DNA of 64,000 nt from UBA6663 sp044226485 (lineage in GTDB: Bacteria; Chloroflexota; Anaerolineae; Anaerolineales; UBA6663): the NCBI GenBank assembly GCA_044226485.1, contig JBGAGY010000006.1, forward strand, positions 124,001-188,000. Direction: 5' to 3'. Each line of letters opens with the position of its first letter. Within the stretch, counting starts at the first letter, position 1. Below the pieces are notes generated by a model that saw nothing but the letters and a program-made list of their open reading frames with translations, had not been told where the DNA came from and made no database searches. Positions 40,275 to 49,207 of this stretch are shown here, one piece after another. The position numbers and the translations under genes are program-made.

Positions 40275-42500
40275 ATGATGCACGTCCTCGCCATCGGCCT
40301 GAGCGAAGACCTCGTTCGGGGCCTGGACCTGGCGCTGCCCAATCACCGCGGCGGTGCGACGGCCGATTGGGCTGACACTCAGACTGACTGCCGACGCCGG
40401 CTCGACGAAGGCACCCACTACGACGTCGCGGTCCTCGATGTATCGGTCACAATCGGCGCCGCCGATGTGCTCGACCTCTTCCTGCGCGAGCGGCCCGATC
40501 TGCCCTTGTTCGTGGTGGCGGACGTTGAACGCGAGGCCGAGGCACGCGCGGCGGTGGAGCGGGGCGCCGCTGACTATCTCCTCGTCCGCCAGGAATCGCT
40601 CGACCGCCTGACGCGCGCTATGGGCCGCATGCTCGAGCAGGCGCGCAATCGGCGCATGGTCATCCGGCAGACCAGCCTGCTCAAGGCTCTGCTCAACGTC
40701 ACGCAGCAGATCGCGGCGACGCCGGAGCTCGCTCCGATCCTGGCCGCCGTCGTCCGCGAAGCCCACCTTCATCTACGCTACGAATTCGTGGCGGCTTATC
40801 TCAAGGAAGACGATGGCCGTCTGGCGCTGTGCGCTGTGGCGGGCCTCGATGGTCGCGCCCTCGGGCCAGCGGCGTACCGCATCCCGCCGGGCTATGGCAC
40901 TGCGGGACGCGCCGTGTTGACCAACCGGGCGGCGGTGGTCGAGCAATTCGCCGGCCGTGGCCAGACGGGGTTGCGCCCGAGCCTCGGGCTCGGCACCGTG
41001 ATGTCCGAGTTGTCGGTGCCGATCCGCGACGGCAACCACGCCATCGGCGCGTTGACGATCGCGGCGCAGCGCCCTGGTCAGTTCGGCCTCGAAGACGAGC
41101 GCACGCTCTCGCTGCTGGCCGAACCGCTGACGGCGTCGTTGCGCGGCATCCATGCCTTCCAGCGTGAGGCCGAACGTGCCAAGCGCGAAGCCCTGCTCTC
41201 CCGCGTCGCCAGCACCGTCAATGGCAGCCTCGACCTGCAGCAGGTGCTCGGCCAGGCGGTCGCCGAGGTGGGTGAGGTGCTCAAGGCTGATCTGTGCGCG
41301 CTCAGCCAGGTCGATCTCGGCGCCGGGTTGTTGCTGACCGAGCACGAATACGTCAACGCCTCGCTCGGCGAGCGTCGCTCCCTCAAGAAGCCGCAGCCGC
41401 TCGGGCACAGCCTCAAGCCGCTGGCGCACTGGCTGCAGACCGGCGTCGTCGTCACCGCCACCGAAGGCCAGGTCGATCCGGTCCTGCAAGAGTGGTGGAA
41501 CGATACGGCCGGGCGGTTCGGCCTGCGCTCTGTCGCCTGGGTACCGATCCGCACGCAGCTCGAAGATCGCTACTACGTTCTGATGCTGATGCAGGTGACC
41601 CATGGGCGGCGCTGGACCGAAGACGAGCAGACGTTGCTGCGCGGGATCGCCGGCCAGCTGGCCCTGGCCCTGCGCAATGCACAGCTTTTCGAAACCACGC
41701 AACACTCTGCCGCTCAGTTGCGTGCCAAAAACGCCGAGCTCGAGGCCTTTGTCTATACGGTGTCGCACGACCTCCAGGCGCCGGTCGTATCGATGCGCGG
41801 TTTTGCTTCGCTGTTGCAGACCCGGCACCGCGAGCGGTTCGACGAGCGCGGCGCGCTTTACATCGATCGAATCGCGGCCAACGCCGAGTATCTGAGCCGG
41901 CTGCTGAACGATCTGCTCGAGCTGTCGCGCGTCGGACGACTCGAGGAGCCCGACGAAGTCCTTGGCGCCGGCGATGTCGTGCGCGCTGTGCTCGAAGACC
42001 TGCAGGCATCGTTCAAGGAGCGCGAGATCGCCGTGGTCACCCCGGCTAACTGGCCGCAGGTACGTTTCTCGCGCGTTCGTCTGCGCCAGGTCTTTTCGAA
42101 CCTCGTGTCGAACGCGATCAAGTTCCTTGGCACTCAGCCGCAGCCGAAGATCGAGATCGGCTGGCGGGCGTTGGCCGGCGAGCCCGCGCTTGTCGAGTTC
42201 TGGGTGCGCGACAACGGCATCGGCATTCATCCCGACTACCACCAGCGTGTCTTCAGGCCGTTTCAGCGTCTGAAGGTCGTGGAGGTGGACGGCACGGGTG
42301 TGGGGTTGAGCATTGTCCGCCGCATCGTGGAGGGGCGCGGCGGAGCGGTCCGTGTGGAGAGCGCGCCGGGGCACGGCGCCACGTTCTTCTTCACGGCTCC
42401 GTGGGTGGCGTCGGAGTCAGCGGCCGTGAGGCCGCCGGTCGATCTGGATGAGTTGGAGGTCGAAGATGTGGCCGCGGGAATTGCGCATCCTGCTCGTTGA
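40275..42500 (+). CDS. histidine kinase with pseudo-receiver and two GAF-like domains
   Basis: The 741-residue soluble protein starts with a receiver-like domain. The Asp is kept (VAVLDVSV), but the acidic pair is replaced (IGLSEDL) and the conserved Lys is lost (YLLVRQES), so it is probably not phosphorylated normally. Two GAF-like regions follow (about 130-310 and 315-460). HisKA has H498 in VYTVSHDLQAPV, of the phytochrome-associated type, and HATPase has NLVSNAIKF, DNGIGI and GTGVGLSIV. The kinase appears active. The following gene overlaps its end and encodes an Rcp1-like regulator, the likely partner. Confidence 0.92.
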   Translation: MMHVLAIGLSEDLVRGLDLALPNHRGGATADWADTQTDCRRRLDEGTHYDVAVLDVSVTIGAADVLDLFLRERPDLPLFVVADVEREAEARAAVERGAADYLLVRQESLDRLTRAMGRMLEQARNRRMVIRQTSLLKALLNVTQQIAATPELAPILAAVVREAHLHLRYEFVAAYLKEDDGRLALCAVAGLDGRALGPAAYRIPPGYGTAGRAVLTNRAAVVEQFAGRGQTGLRPSLGLGTVMSELSVPIRDGNHAIGALTIAAQRPGQFGLEDERTLSLLAEPLTASLRGIHAFQREAERAKREALLSRVASTVNGSLDLQQVLGQAVAEVGEVLKADLCALSQVDLGAGLLLTEHEYVNASLGERRSLKKPQPLGHSLKPLAHWLQTGVVVTATEGQVDPVLQEWWNDTAGRFGLRSVAWVPIRTQLEDRYYVLMLMQVTHGRRWTEDEQTLLRGIAGQLALALRNAQLFETTQHSAAQLRAKNAELEAFVYTVSHDLQAPVVSMRGFASLLQTRHRERFDERGALYIDRIAANAEYLSRLLNDLLELSRVGRLEEPDEVLGAGDVVRAVLEDLQASFKEREIAVVTPANWPQVRFSRVRLRQVFSNLVSNAIKFLGTQPQPKIEIGWRALAGEPALVEFWVRDNGIGIHPDYHQRVFRPFQRLKVVEVDGTGVGLSIVRRIVEGRGGAVRVESAPGHGATFFFTAPWVASESAAVRPPVDLDELEVEDVAAGIAHPAR

Positions 42501-43035
42501 GGACAATCCCGACCACGCGCTGCTCATCCAGACCACTCTGGAGGGGAGCAAGTATTCGCCGCACATCAGCGTGATCGGTGACGGCGAGCAGGTGCTGAAC
42601 TTCATCGCCTCCGACGTGGCCGGGCGTAACCTGGTGCTGCCGCCCGACCTTGTGCTGCTCGACCTGAAGCTGCCCAAGGTCGACGGGCTAGAAGTGCTCA
42701 AGGCCATGCGCGCCGCGGCGAACTGGCGGCAGGTTCCGGTGGTCGTCCTGACGACCCTGACGCGCCCGGTCGACATCGACGAGTGCTACGCGAACGGCGC
42801 GAACGGCTACCTCTCGAAGGCCGTCGGGCCCGAGACCTTCACCTCGAGCGTGCGCGACGTCGTGGAGTACTGGCTCCGACTCGCCGCCCGGCGCGAAGCG
42901 GGCCGGCGTTGGGCGGCCGAACGGGCGGCTTCGCTCGGCGGTGAAGGCGACTGGGACACGGGAACGGGGCCTTATTCGATGCCAAGCGGTTCTTACGACG
43001 ATGACGCGACCCTGGCCGGGGCGCAGGTAAGGTGA
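42466..43035 (+). CDS. Rcp1-like response regulator
   Basis: The 189-residue protein has a receiver of the Rcp1 type with ILLVEDNPDHALLIQTTL, DLVLLDLKLPKVDG, VVVLTTLTRPVDIDECY and GYLSKAV. The C-terminal 45 residues are a polar, low-complexity tail. Rcp1-like regulators usually pair with kinases of the HDLQAP type, which is the upstream gene. ATG 42466 has GGAGG six bases upstream and lies inside the kinase coding region. Confidence 0.9.
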   Translation: MWPRELRILLVEDNPDHALLIQTTLEGSKYSPHISVIGDGEQVLNFIASDVAGRNLVLPPDLVLLDLKLPKVDGLEVLKAMRAAANWRQVPVVVLTTLTRPVDIDECYANGANGYLSKAVGPETFTSSVRDVVEYWLRLAARREAGRRWAAERAASLGGEGDWDTGTGPYSMPSGSYDDDATLAGAQVR

Positions 43036-43475
43036 GCGTGACGAACAAAACCGGTTTGCCGCGGGTGTTGTGCGTGGACGACGACCGGCGTACGCTGGAC
43101 ATCGTGACGCGGATCGTGTCGCGACTTCCGGTCGAGTGCATCTCGACCGACCAGCCTCAGCATGCGCTCGATCTGGCCCGCGCACAGGCGCCCGATCTGC
43201 TGGTGCTCGATCTGATGATGCCCGGCATCATGGGCTGGGAATTGCTCGCCAGGATCCGACATGACAATCCATCCGCGAAGATGCGGGTGGTGGTGGTCAG
43301 CGCCAAAGACGACGCGATCGAACGCACCATTGCCAAGAACGTGGCCCAGGTCGATCTCTTCATGGGCAAGCCCTTCGACACGGATGAGTTGGCCTCCTCA
43401 GTGGCGCAGTTGCTCGACCTGGGCGGCGCGAATGCGGCGTCCGATGTTCAGGACGTCGAGGTGGCCCAGCCATGA
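43032..43475 (+). CDS. single-domain response regulator
   Basis: The 147-residue protein is a receiver with VLCVDDDRRTLDIV, LLVLDLMMPGIMGWEL, VVVSAKDD and MGKPFDTDEL. There is no output domain; a short Ala/Asp/Glu-rich tail ends the protein. It starts at GTG 43032 overlapping the stop of the previous regulator and its own stop overlaps the next kinase, so four genes here are tightly coupled. Confidence 0.88.
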   Translation: MSVTNKTGLPRVLCVDDDRRTLDIVTRIVSRLPVECISTDQPQHALDLARAQAPDLLVLDLMMPGIMGWELLARIRHDNPSAKMRVVVVSAKDDAIERTIAKNVAQVDLFMGKPFDTDELASSVAQLLDLGGANAASDVQDVEVAQP

Positions 43476-44965
43476 ACGAGACGCCGCTTTCGGTCCTGAT
43501 CGTCGACGACAACGACGACCACGCCCAGCTCGCGCTGGAGTTCCTCAAGCTCTCTGGGCCTTATCAGGTGGACATCGCCGATTGTCTCGAGGCGCTTTGG
43601 GAGAAGCTCGAGGCCAACCGCTACGATGTGACGCTGCTCGACCACAATCTGCCGGACGGTACAGGCCTCGACGCGCTGACGCGCCTCCGCACACTGCCTG
43701 ACGCGCCGCCCGTGATCATGGTGACAGGGCGGGGCGATCAGCGCGTGGCCGCGCAGGCCATCCAGCGCGGCGCGATCGAGTATCTTGTCAAAGAAGGCGA
43801 CTACCTCCAGACCCTTCCGGCGCTCGTCGAGAAGGCCGTCCGCAATTACCAGGCCATCCGGGCGGCGCGCCACTCGCTCGAGCGCGTGCACTACCAGGCC
43901 ATGCTGCTCGACAACGTCCGCGATGCCATCGTGGTCTGGAACACCGAAGGCGTGATCACGTACTGGAGCCGGTCGGCCGAGGCGCTCTTCGGGTTGACGG
44001 CGACGGCTTGCCTGGGTCAGCCGGTGAAGACGGCCTACACCGGCGCCTTCGACCCCGCTGTCGCGGCTCCGAGCAGCGATCCGTCTCAGACCGACGTCGA
44101 GCGGCGCTACTGGATGCCCGGGCAGGATCGATCGATCTGGGTCAGCTCGACAGTCACTGTTTTGCACGACCCCGATGGTCACGTGACGGGCTATATGGAT
44201 GTCTGTCGCGACATCACGCAGCGCAAGCACCTGGAGAGCCAGTTCAAGGTCGCGCAGACGCAGCTGGCCGAGGCCACCCGGCTCGCGGCCATTGGCGAAC
44301 TCGCTTCGGGCGTGGCGCACCAGATCAGCAATCCGCTCACGACCATCATCGCCGAAGCGCAGCTCCTGCTGCATCAGCTGTCGCCGAAGGACGAGAACCG
44401 CGACTCGGCCAAGGCCATCGAACAGGCCGGCTGGCGCGCGCAGCGGACCATCCAACGCCTGCTCGACTTCGCCAAGCCGGCGCATGGGCTCGACGACGAC
44501 GTCTCGGTCAACGCCACGATCGAGCATGCGATCCACCTGATCGGCGGCCATATCGAGTCGCTCGGCGGCGTGTCGCTGTCGACCGAGCTCGACAGCCTGC
44601 CGAGCGTGCGCGGCTCGCGCCGACAGCTCGAAGACCTGTGGGTGAACCTGCTGTTGATGGCGCGCGACGCCACCGCCGACGGCCGACCGCACCAGATCCA
44701 GGTGCGCTCGCGGCTGTCTGGCGCGCAGGTGCAGGTGGAAGTCAACGATGATGGCGCCTTGATCCCGTCCTCCAAGCTGGGTTCGATCTTCGAGCCCGAC
44801 TTCGAGGGCTTTGAGAACGGCCGTGGTTCTGGCCTTGAACTGAGCCTGTGTCGCGAAATCGTCCGTCAACACCGAGGTCGGATCTCGGTGGACAGCGACG
44901 CGAGCGGCGGCACAACGTTTACAATTCTGTTGCCGACGGAGGGCACGAACAATGGAACACGTTGA
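43472..44965 (+). CDS. receiver-PAS-histidine kinase with degraded ATP-binding site
   Basis: The 497-residue protein has a receiver (VLIVDDNDDHAQLA, LLDHNLPDGTG, YLVKEGDYLQ). A PAS domain follows (about 150-255; MLLDNVRDAIVVWNTEGVITYW). HisKA has H283 in GVAHQISNPLT. In the ATPase domain the second Asn of the N box is Met (N392 kept, M396 in NLLLMARDA) and the G1 box reads DDGALIP (L430 in place of Gly). These are metal and adenine-site residues, so ATP binding is doubtful. It may act as a phosphatase or dimer partner instead. It overlaps the next response regulator by 14 bases. Confidence 0.88.
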   Translation: MNETPLSVLIVDDNDDHAQLALEFLKLSGPYQVDIADCLEALWEKLEANRYDVTLLDHNLPDGTGLDALTRLRTLPDAPPVIMVTGRGDQRVAAQAIQRGAIEYLVKEGDYLQTLPALVEKAVRNYQAIRAARHSLERVHYQAMLLDNVRDAIVVWNTEGVITYWSRSAEALFGLTATACLGQPVKTAYTGAFDPAVAAPSSDPSQTDVERRYWMPGQDRSIWVSSTVTVLHDPDGHVTGYMDVCRDITQRKHLESQFKVAQTQLAEATRLAAIGELASGVAHQISNPLTTIIAEAQLLLHQLSPKDENRDSAKAIEQAGWRAQRTIQRLLDFAKPAHGLDDDVSVNATIEHAIHLIGGHIESLGGVSLSTELDSLPSVRGSRRQLEDLWVNLLLMARDATADGRPHQIQVRSRLSGAQVQVEVNDDGALIPSSKLGSIFEPDFEGFENGRGSGLELSLCREIVRQHRGRISVDSDASGGTTFTILLPTEGTNNGTR

Positions 44966-45677
44966 CGTCTTGGTGGTGGATGATGAGGAGATGGTCGCCC
45001 GCTCGATCGAGCGCACGCTGCGCGGCCACGAGTTCAAGATCACGGTCGCAAACAGCGGCGTGCAGGCGCTCCAGACGGCGCGCCGCAAGCCGCCGGCGAT
45101 CATGCTGCTTGACGTGAACATGCCCGGCATGGACGGATTCGCGGTCTGCCGCGAGGTGCGCAGCGATCCGCTGCTCTCCGACACGCCGATCCTCTTCCTC
45201 ACGGCACGCAGCCGCGATGAGGAGAAGATCGCGGGCTTCCGGGCCGGCGCCGACGACTACCTGACCAAGCCGTTCAACATCGACGAGCTGCTGATGCGCG
45301 TGCGCGCGATCCTGCGCCGCTCGACGCCGAAGTCCGACAACGGCGCGGCGGCGGCTCCGGCGGTCGAGAGCCACCTGATCAAGGTCGGCGAGTACGTCCT
45401 CGACACCCGCGCTTACAAGCTCAACGGCCCGCGCGGCGAGATCCAGCTCACGCCCGTCCAGTACGACCTGTTGTATCATCTGATGAGCCATCCAGGTCAG
45501 ATCTTCTCGCCCAACCGCCTGTTGCAGGAGGTGTGGGATTATCCGTCGGATGCCGGCAGCCCCGACCTGGTGCGCGTGCACGTGAAGAACCTGCGCGAGC
45601 GCGTCGAGGCCGATCCGCGCAACCCGACCTTCATCCGCACCGTGCCCGGGCACGGCTACATGGTCGGCACTGACTGA
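44952..45677 (+). CDS. OmpR/PhoB-type DNA-binding response regulator
   Basis: The 241-residue protein has a receiver with VLVVDDEEMVARSI, IMLLDVNMPGMDG, FLTARSRDEEKI and DYLTKPFNIDELL. A winged helix follows (about 140-238; IQLTPVQYDLLYHLMSHPGQ, LVRVHVKNLRERVEAD, IRTVPGHGYMV). It is the only DNA-binding regulator in this block, hence the likely transcriptional output. ATG 44952 lies inside the preceding kinase gene. Confidence 0.95.
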   Translation: MEHVDVLVVDDEEMVARSIERTLRGHEFKITVANSGVQALQTARRKPPAIMLLDVNMPGMDGFAVCREVRSDPLLSDTPILFLTARSRDEEKIAGFRAGADDYLTKPFNIDELLMRVRAILRRSTPKSDNGAAAAPAVESHLIKVGEYVLDTRAYKLNGPRGEIQLTPVQYDLLYHLMSHPGQIFSPNRLLQEVWDYPSDAGSPDLVRVHVKNLRERVEADPRNPTFIRTVPGHGYMVGTD

Positions 45678-45860
45678 ATCGGGTCTGATCCGGCTTGTCC
45701 GTGATCCGACCGAGCGAATGACTCGAGACGCAACGCCGTGCAAGGCGATCGGGATCTGGCGTCGCGGATGGCGCGCACCCACACCGCATCATCCGCGACG
45801 GTCGAAAGATGACGGGATGTCGCTTTCGTTGAGAATCGTGACGACCGAGACGGAACTCCG

Positions 45861-47996
45861 ATGAGCCTGCCGACCCAGCCCGTGATGACTGACCCGGCGC
45901 AGCCCGACCCTCTGGATCCACAGGACGATCTGGCGTTGATCGACGCCCTGATCGAGATCCTGACGGCGTCGCCCAACGTCGAATTGACGCTGCCTGCTGC
46001 CGCTGAGCGCCTGTTGTCGGCGTATGGCCGCAAGGGCGCTGTGTTGGCGCTCGACCCGCCGGGCGCCCACGGCTCCCCGATGGTCCTCTACGTCGATCTT
46101 CCGCCGCTCTGGACCGACATGATCCATGACGCCTCCAGCCCGCTCATGCGGCTGGCCATGGCGGCGCTCGCTGGCGAGCCGGCGCTTGAGGCCGAGGCCG
46201 GGGTTCCCGGTCTGGCCGGCGTCGTGCCGATCACGACGTCAGCGTTGCAGGTTGGCGTGCTTGTGGTGCACGGCGCGCCGCTCAGCGACGCCGAACGCAA
46301 GGGCATTCAGGCGCTGACGCGTTACATCGGCAGCACCACTCGACTCGGACAGTGGTACGCGGCCGCGCATGACCAGCGCATGGAGCTGGCCAAGCTCAAC
46401 CGCCTGTCCGAAGTCCTCAGCGCACAGCCGGATCTCGACGAAATCCTGACGACGCTTTCAGAAGGCCTGCTTCAGCTGCTCAAGGTGCAGGCGGCGGCCG
46501 TGCTGTTGCTCGACTTCGAGCAGGTCTGGAAGAAGGATCTTGCGGATCCGCCGGACACCTGGAGCGTGGCGTTTCATCCGCAGACCAAGGTGGGGCTGCT
46601 GGGCGAGATCGCTCACACGCGCCGGCCCGTGATCGTGCCCGACGTCTCGGCCGAGCCGCGCTTCATCCCGGCCCTCGACGGGATCCACGGGATCGAACTC
46701 CGCAACCTGATCTGCGTGCCGCTCGTGGCGCGTGACCAGCGCCTGGGGGCCCTGCTGGTCGCCAACAAAGAGGGCGGGGGCTTCGACGACGGCGACCTCG
46801 AGTTGTTGACCTCGCTGGCCGCTCTGGTGGCCAACGCCTATTACACGGCTCGCCTGATCAATCGCCTGAAAGAAGCCAGCGGCGAGGTCGAAGCCAGCCG
46901 CGTCGAGATCGCGCAGTCGCGGCGAACGCTGCTGGCGCTTTTCGACGGCATCCCGAACCCGCTGTACATCGTCGACCACGAGTACACGCTGATCGCGCTG
47001 AACAAGACGGCGGCGCGCACCGACCGCATCCGGGCGGGCGAGGCCGCGCGCCGCGAGCCGATGGACCTCGTCCGGCGACGCTGCTATCAGATGCTTTACA
47101 AGCGCAAGGAACCGTGCGAAGGCTGCCGTGTGGCGGAGACTCTGCGCACCAGCCAAAGCCAGCATCGCGAGGTCGAGCAGCAGATCGACGGCGCGAAACG
47201 GCGCGACTGGGAAGTCGACACGTACCCGATCCGGAACGATCACGGCGAGGCGGTCCAGGTGATCGTCGCCGAGGTCGACGTGACGCAACGGCGCGAGCTC
47301 GAACACTCGCTGGCGCAATCCAAGCAGCTGGCCGCGGTCGGCGAATTCGCCGCTACGTTCGTGCATCAGGTGCGCAACCCCTTGGTGGCCGTGGTCGCGA
47401 ACGCCCAGCTGCTCGTGCGCGAACTAAAAGATGAAGACCACAAGGGCATGGCGACCGACATCGCCGAAGCCGGCATGATGGCCAGCCGTGTGCTCGAAGA
47501 CGTGATGAACTTCGCGCGCAAAGACGACTATGTAGTCGAGCCCTATGACCTGAATGTGACGGTGCGCAAGGCCGTTACCGTGATCGAGGCGTCGCTGCGC
47601 GACCTGCCGATCGCGATCGAGTCGGACCTGGGCGAGGGTGTCCCTCAGATGCAGGGCGACTCGCAGCACCTGATCGACGTCTGGCAGAACCTTCTCGCGA
47701 ATGCCCGTGACGCCTTCGATGGCGCGCCCGGCATCGTCTCCATTCGGACGCTGTGTCAGGACGGGCAGGTTCAGGTCATCATCGCCGACAACGGCCCTGG
47801 CATCCCGCCGGAGCGTCTCGAGAAGATCTTCCAGCCTTTCTTCACGACCAAGAAGCGCGGCAAGGGCACGGGCCTCGGCCTGGCCTTTGTCCGACGCATC
47901 CTCGAAGCCCACCGCGGCCGCATCTCGGTTGAAAGCACCGTCGGCAAGGGCACTGTTTTTACTGTCGTTTTACCCGTCAACGGACAGAGCGCGTAA
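45861..47996 (+). CDS. GAF-PAS histidine kinase with Cys-rich PAS
   Basis: The 711-residue soluble protein has a GAF-like N-terminal region, a clear GAF domain (about 180-340; FDDGDLELLTSLAALVANAY) and a PAS domain (about 355-480). The PAS carries C414 and the pair in EPCEGC, a pattern found in redox or metal-binding sensors. HisKA has H502 in FVHQVRNPLVAV with Gln in place of the usual Glu/Asp after His. HATPase is intact: NLLANARDAF, DNGPGIP, GTGLGLAFV. It is 183 bases after the winged-helix regulator, its likely partner. Confidence 0.92.
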   Translation: MSLPTQPVMTDPAQPDPLDPQDDLALIDALIEILTASPNVELTLPAAAERLLSAYGRKGAVLALDPPGAHGSPMVLYVDLPPLWTDMIHDASSPLMRLAMAALAGEPALEAEAGVPGLAGVVPITTSALQVGVLVVHGAPLSDAERKGIQALTRYIGSTTRLGQWYAAAHDQRMELAKLNRLSEVLSAQPDLDEILTTLSEGLLQLLKVQAAAVLLLDFEQVWKKDLADPPDTWSVAFHPQTKVGLLGEIAHTRRPVIVPDVSAEPRFIPALDGIHGIELRNLICVPLVARDQRLGALLVANKEGGGFDDGDLELLTSLAALVANAYYTARLINRLKEASGEVEASRVEIAQSRRTLLALFDGIPNPLYIVDHEYTLIALNKTAARTDRIRAGEAARREPMDLVRRRCYQMLYKRKEPCEGCRVAETLRTSQSQHREVEQQIDGAKRRDWEVDTYPIRNDHGEAVQVIVAEVDVTQRRELEHSLAQSKQLAAVGEFAATFVHQVRNPLVAVVANAQLLVRELKDEDHKGMATDIAEAGMMASRVLEDVMNFARKDDYVVEPYDLNVTVRKAVTVIEASLRDLPIAIESDLGEGVPQMQGDSQHLIDVWQNLLANARDAFDGAPGIVSIRTLCQDGQVQVIIADNGPGIPPERLEKIFQPFFTTKKRGKGTGLGLAFVRRILEAHRGRISVESTVGKGTVFTVVLPVNGQSA

Positions 47997-48033
47997 CGCG
48001 AGGGGCGAGGGGCGAGGGGCGAACGCTGCCGCG

Positions 48034-48049
48034 NNNNNNNNNNNNNNNN
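48034..48049. other. assembly gap (16 N)
   Basis: Sixteen unknown bases lie between inverted sequences: GCGAGGGGCGAGGGGCGA-type repeats on the left and CCCTTCGCCC/CGCCTCTCGCCC on the right. The true sequence is probably a strong hairpin that stopped sequencing or assembly. The left flank GAGGGGCGAACGCTG closely matches the stem of the terminator at 26459-26506. Confidence 0.95.
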
Positions 48050-48126
48050 CCCTTCGCCCTTCGCCTCTCGCCCTCCTTTCCTACTTGAGTCCGTTTACCC
48101 CTCGTTAAGCCCCAATTCAGCGGTCG

Positions 48127-48159
48127 TTTACTGACACCCCCGGCGGTGGCGGCTACCAT
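48127..48159 (+). promoter_or_regulatory. candidate motility-class promoter of the flagellar operon (flbD)
   Basis: TTTACTGAC (48127-48135), 17 bases, then C-TACCAT (48153-48159). CTGACA and TACCAT are also a fair sigma70 pair with a 17-base spacer. Additional CGTTTAC and CGTTAAG words lie 20-40 bases upstream. The ATG of flbD is 35 bases downstream. Confidence 0.55.
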
Positions 48160-48193
48160 CGTTTGAAGGCGGTTGCGTGCCGTCGGGAGAAAC

Positions 48194-48406
48194 ATGATCG
48201 CAGTGACGCGTCTCAACGGCTCGCGACTGTATGTCAACGCCGAGCAAATCGAGTTCATCGAGTCGACGCCCGACACCGTGCTGACGTTGCTCAACGGCAC
48301 CAAGCTGTTGATCAAAGAAAAGCCGGATGACGTCGTGAAGGCTGTGCTCGAGTTCAAACAGGCGGCGTATGGTGCGCCGCCTCAGGTGATCCGCCGCGGA
48401 GGTTAG
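48194..48406 (+). CDS. flbD: flagellar protein FlbD
   Basis: The 70-residue protein matches the FlbD (swarming motility SwrD) family: MIAVTRLNGSRLYVNAEQIE, then FIESTPDTVLTLLNGTKLL and a C-terminal VKAVLEFKQ. In other bacteria it lies before motA and raises motor power. ATG 48194 has GGGAGA a few bases upstream. motA begins six bases after its stop. Confidence 0.93.
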   Translation: MIAVTRLNGSRLYVNAEQIEFIESTPDTVLTLLNGTKLLIKEKPDDVVKAVLEFKQAAYGAPPQVIRRGG

Positions 48407-48412
48407 TGATCC

Positions 48413-49207
48413 ATGGACCTGGCTACTATTATCGGCCTTGTGGCCGCCCTGGCCATCACGATGGTCGCCAATGTGCTGGCAGGCGGCAACCCCATGCAAC
48501 TGGTCTCCAGCCCTGTGCCGATCATGCTGTGTCTGATCGCGCCCTTCTTGATCACGTGTATGCAGTATCCGCTCAAGGTCACGCTGGGCCTGCCCAAGCT
48601 GTTCGGCAAGGCTTTCATGGCCGACAAAGAGGACATGGGCCACGCGATCCAGGAGCTCGTGACGATGTCGGATAAGGCGCGTCGCGAGGGCCTGCTGGCG
48701 CTCGAAGAGGACGCCAAGAAGGTCCACGATCCGTTCATGCGCCGCGGGCTGCAGCTCGTGGTCGACGGCGTTGACCCGGCGCAGGTGCGTCAGATCCTCG
48801 AGATCGACGTGCACGGCATGCATGAGCGCCACAACCACGGCATCGGCTTCTTTGCGGCGGCCGGCGGCTACGCCCCGACGATGGGCATCATCGGCACCGT
48901 CATGGAGCTGATCGTGCTCATGCAACACCTCGACGACCCGTCGCACCTTGGGCACGGCATCGCTGCCGCGTTCCTGGCGACATGGTGGGGTCTCGCCTCG
49001 TCCAACTTCGTCTTCCTGCCGATCGGCAACAACCTGAAAACCAAGGACGAGGAGGAGCAGGCCTTCCGGCACATGCTGATCGAAGGCATCCTGGCCCTGC
49101 AGGCGGGCGAGAACCCGCGCGTGGTCAAGGAGAAGCTGGGCGGCTTCATGGCTCCGTCGGCGCGCGAGCCGAAGGGCGCCGGGGCCAAGGCGGGAGCTGA
49201 AGCATGA
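48413..49207 (+). CDS. motA: flagellar motor stator protein MotA
   Basis: The 264-residue protein has four membrane helices and the MotA/TolQ/ExbB core. The cytoplasmic loop has RREGLLALEEDAKKVHDPFM, and helices 3-4 include GYAPTMGIIGTVMELIVLMQ and LGHGIAAAFLATWWGLASSN. The C-terminus is an Ala/Gly/Lys-rich tail. With MotB it forms the ion channel that drives rotation. Its stop overlaps motB. Confidence 0.96.
   Translation: MDLATIIGLVAALAITMVANVLAGGNPMQLVSSPVPIMLCLIAPFLITCMQYPLKVTLGLPKLFGKAFMADKEDMGHAIQELVTMSDKARREGLLALEEDAKKVHDPFMRRGLQLVVDGVDPAQVRQILEIDVHGMHERHNHGIGFFAAAGGYAPTMGIIGTVMELIVLMQHLDDPSHLGHGIAAAFLATWWGLASSNFVFLPIGNNLKTKDEEEQAFRHMLIEGILALQAGENPRVVKEKLGGFMAPSAREPKGAGAKAGAEA

Noticed and set aside
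43448..45202. 584-codon minus-strand open frame opposite the receiver-PAS kinase
   Set aside because: Composition is typical of an antisense shadow; the plus strand encodes clear receiver, PAS and kinase motifs.
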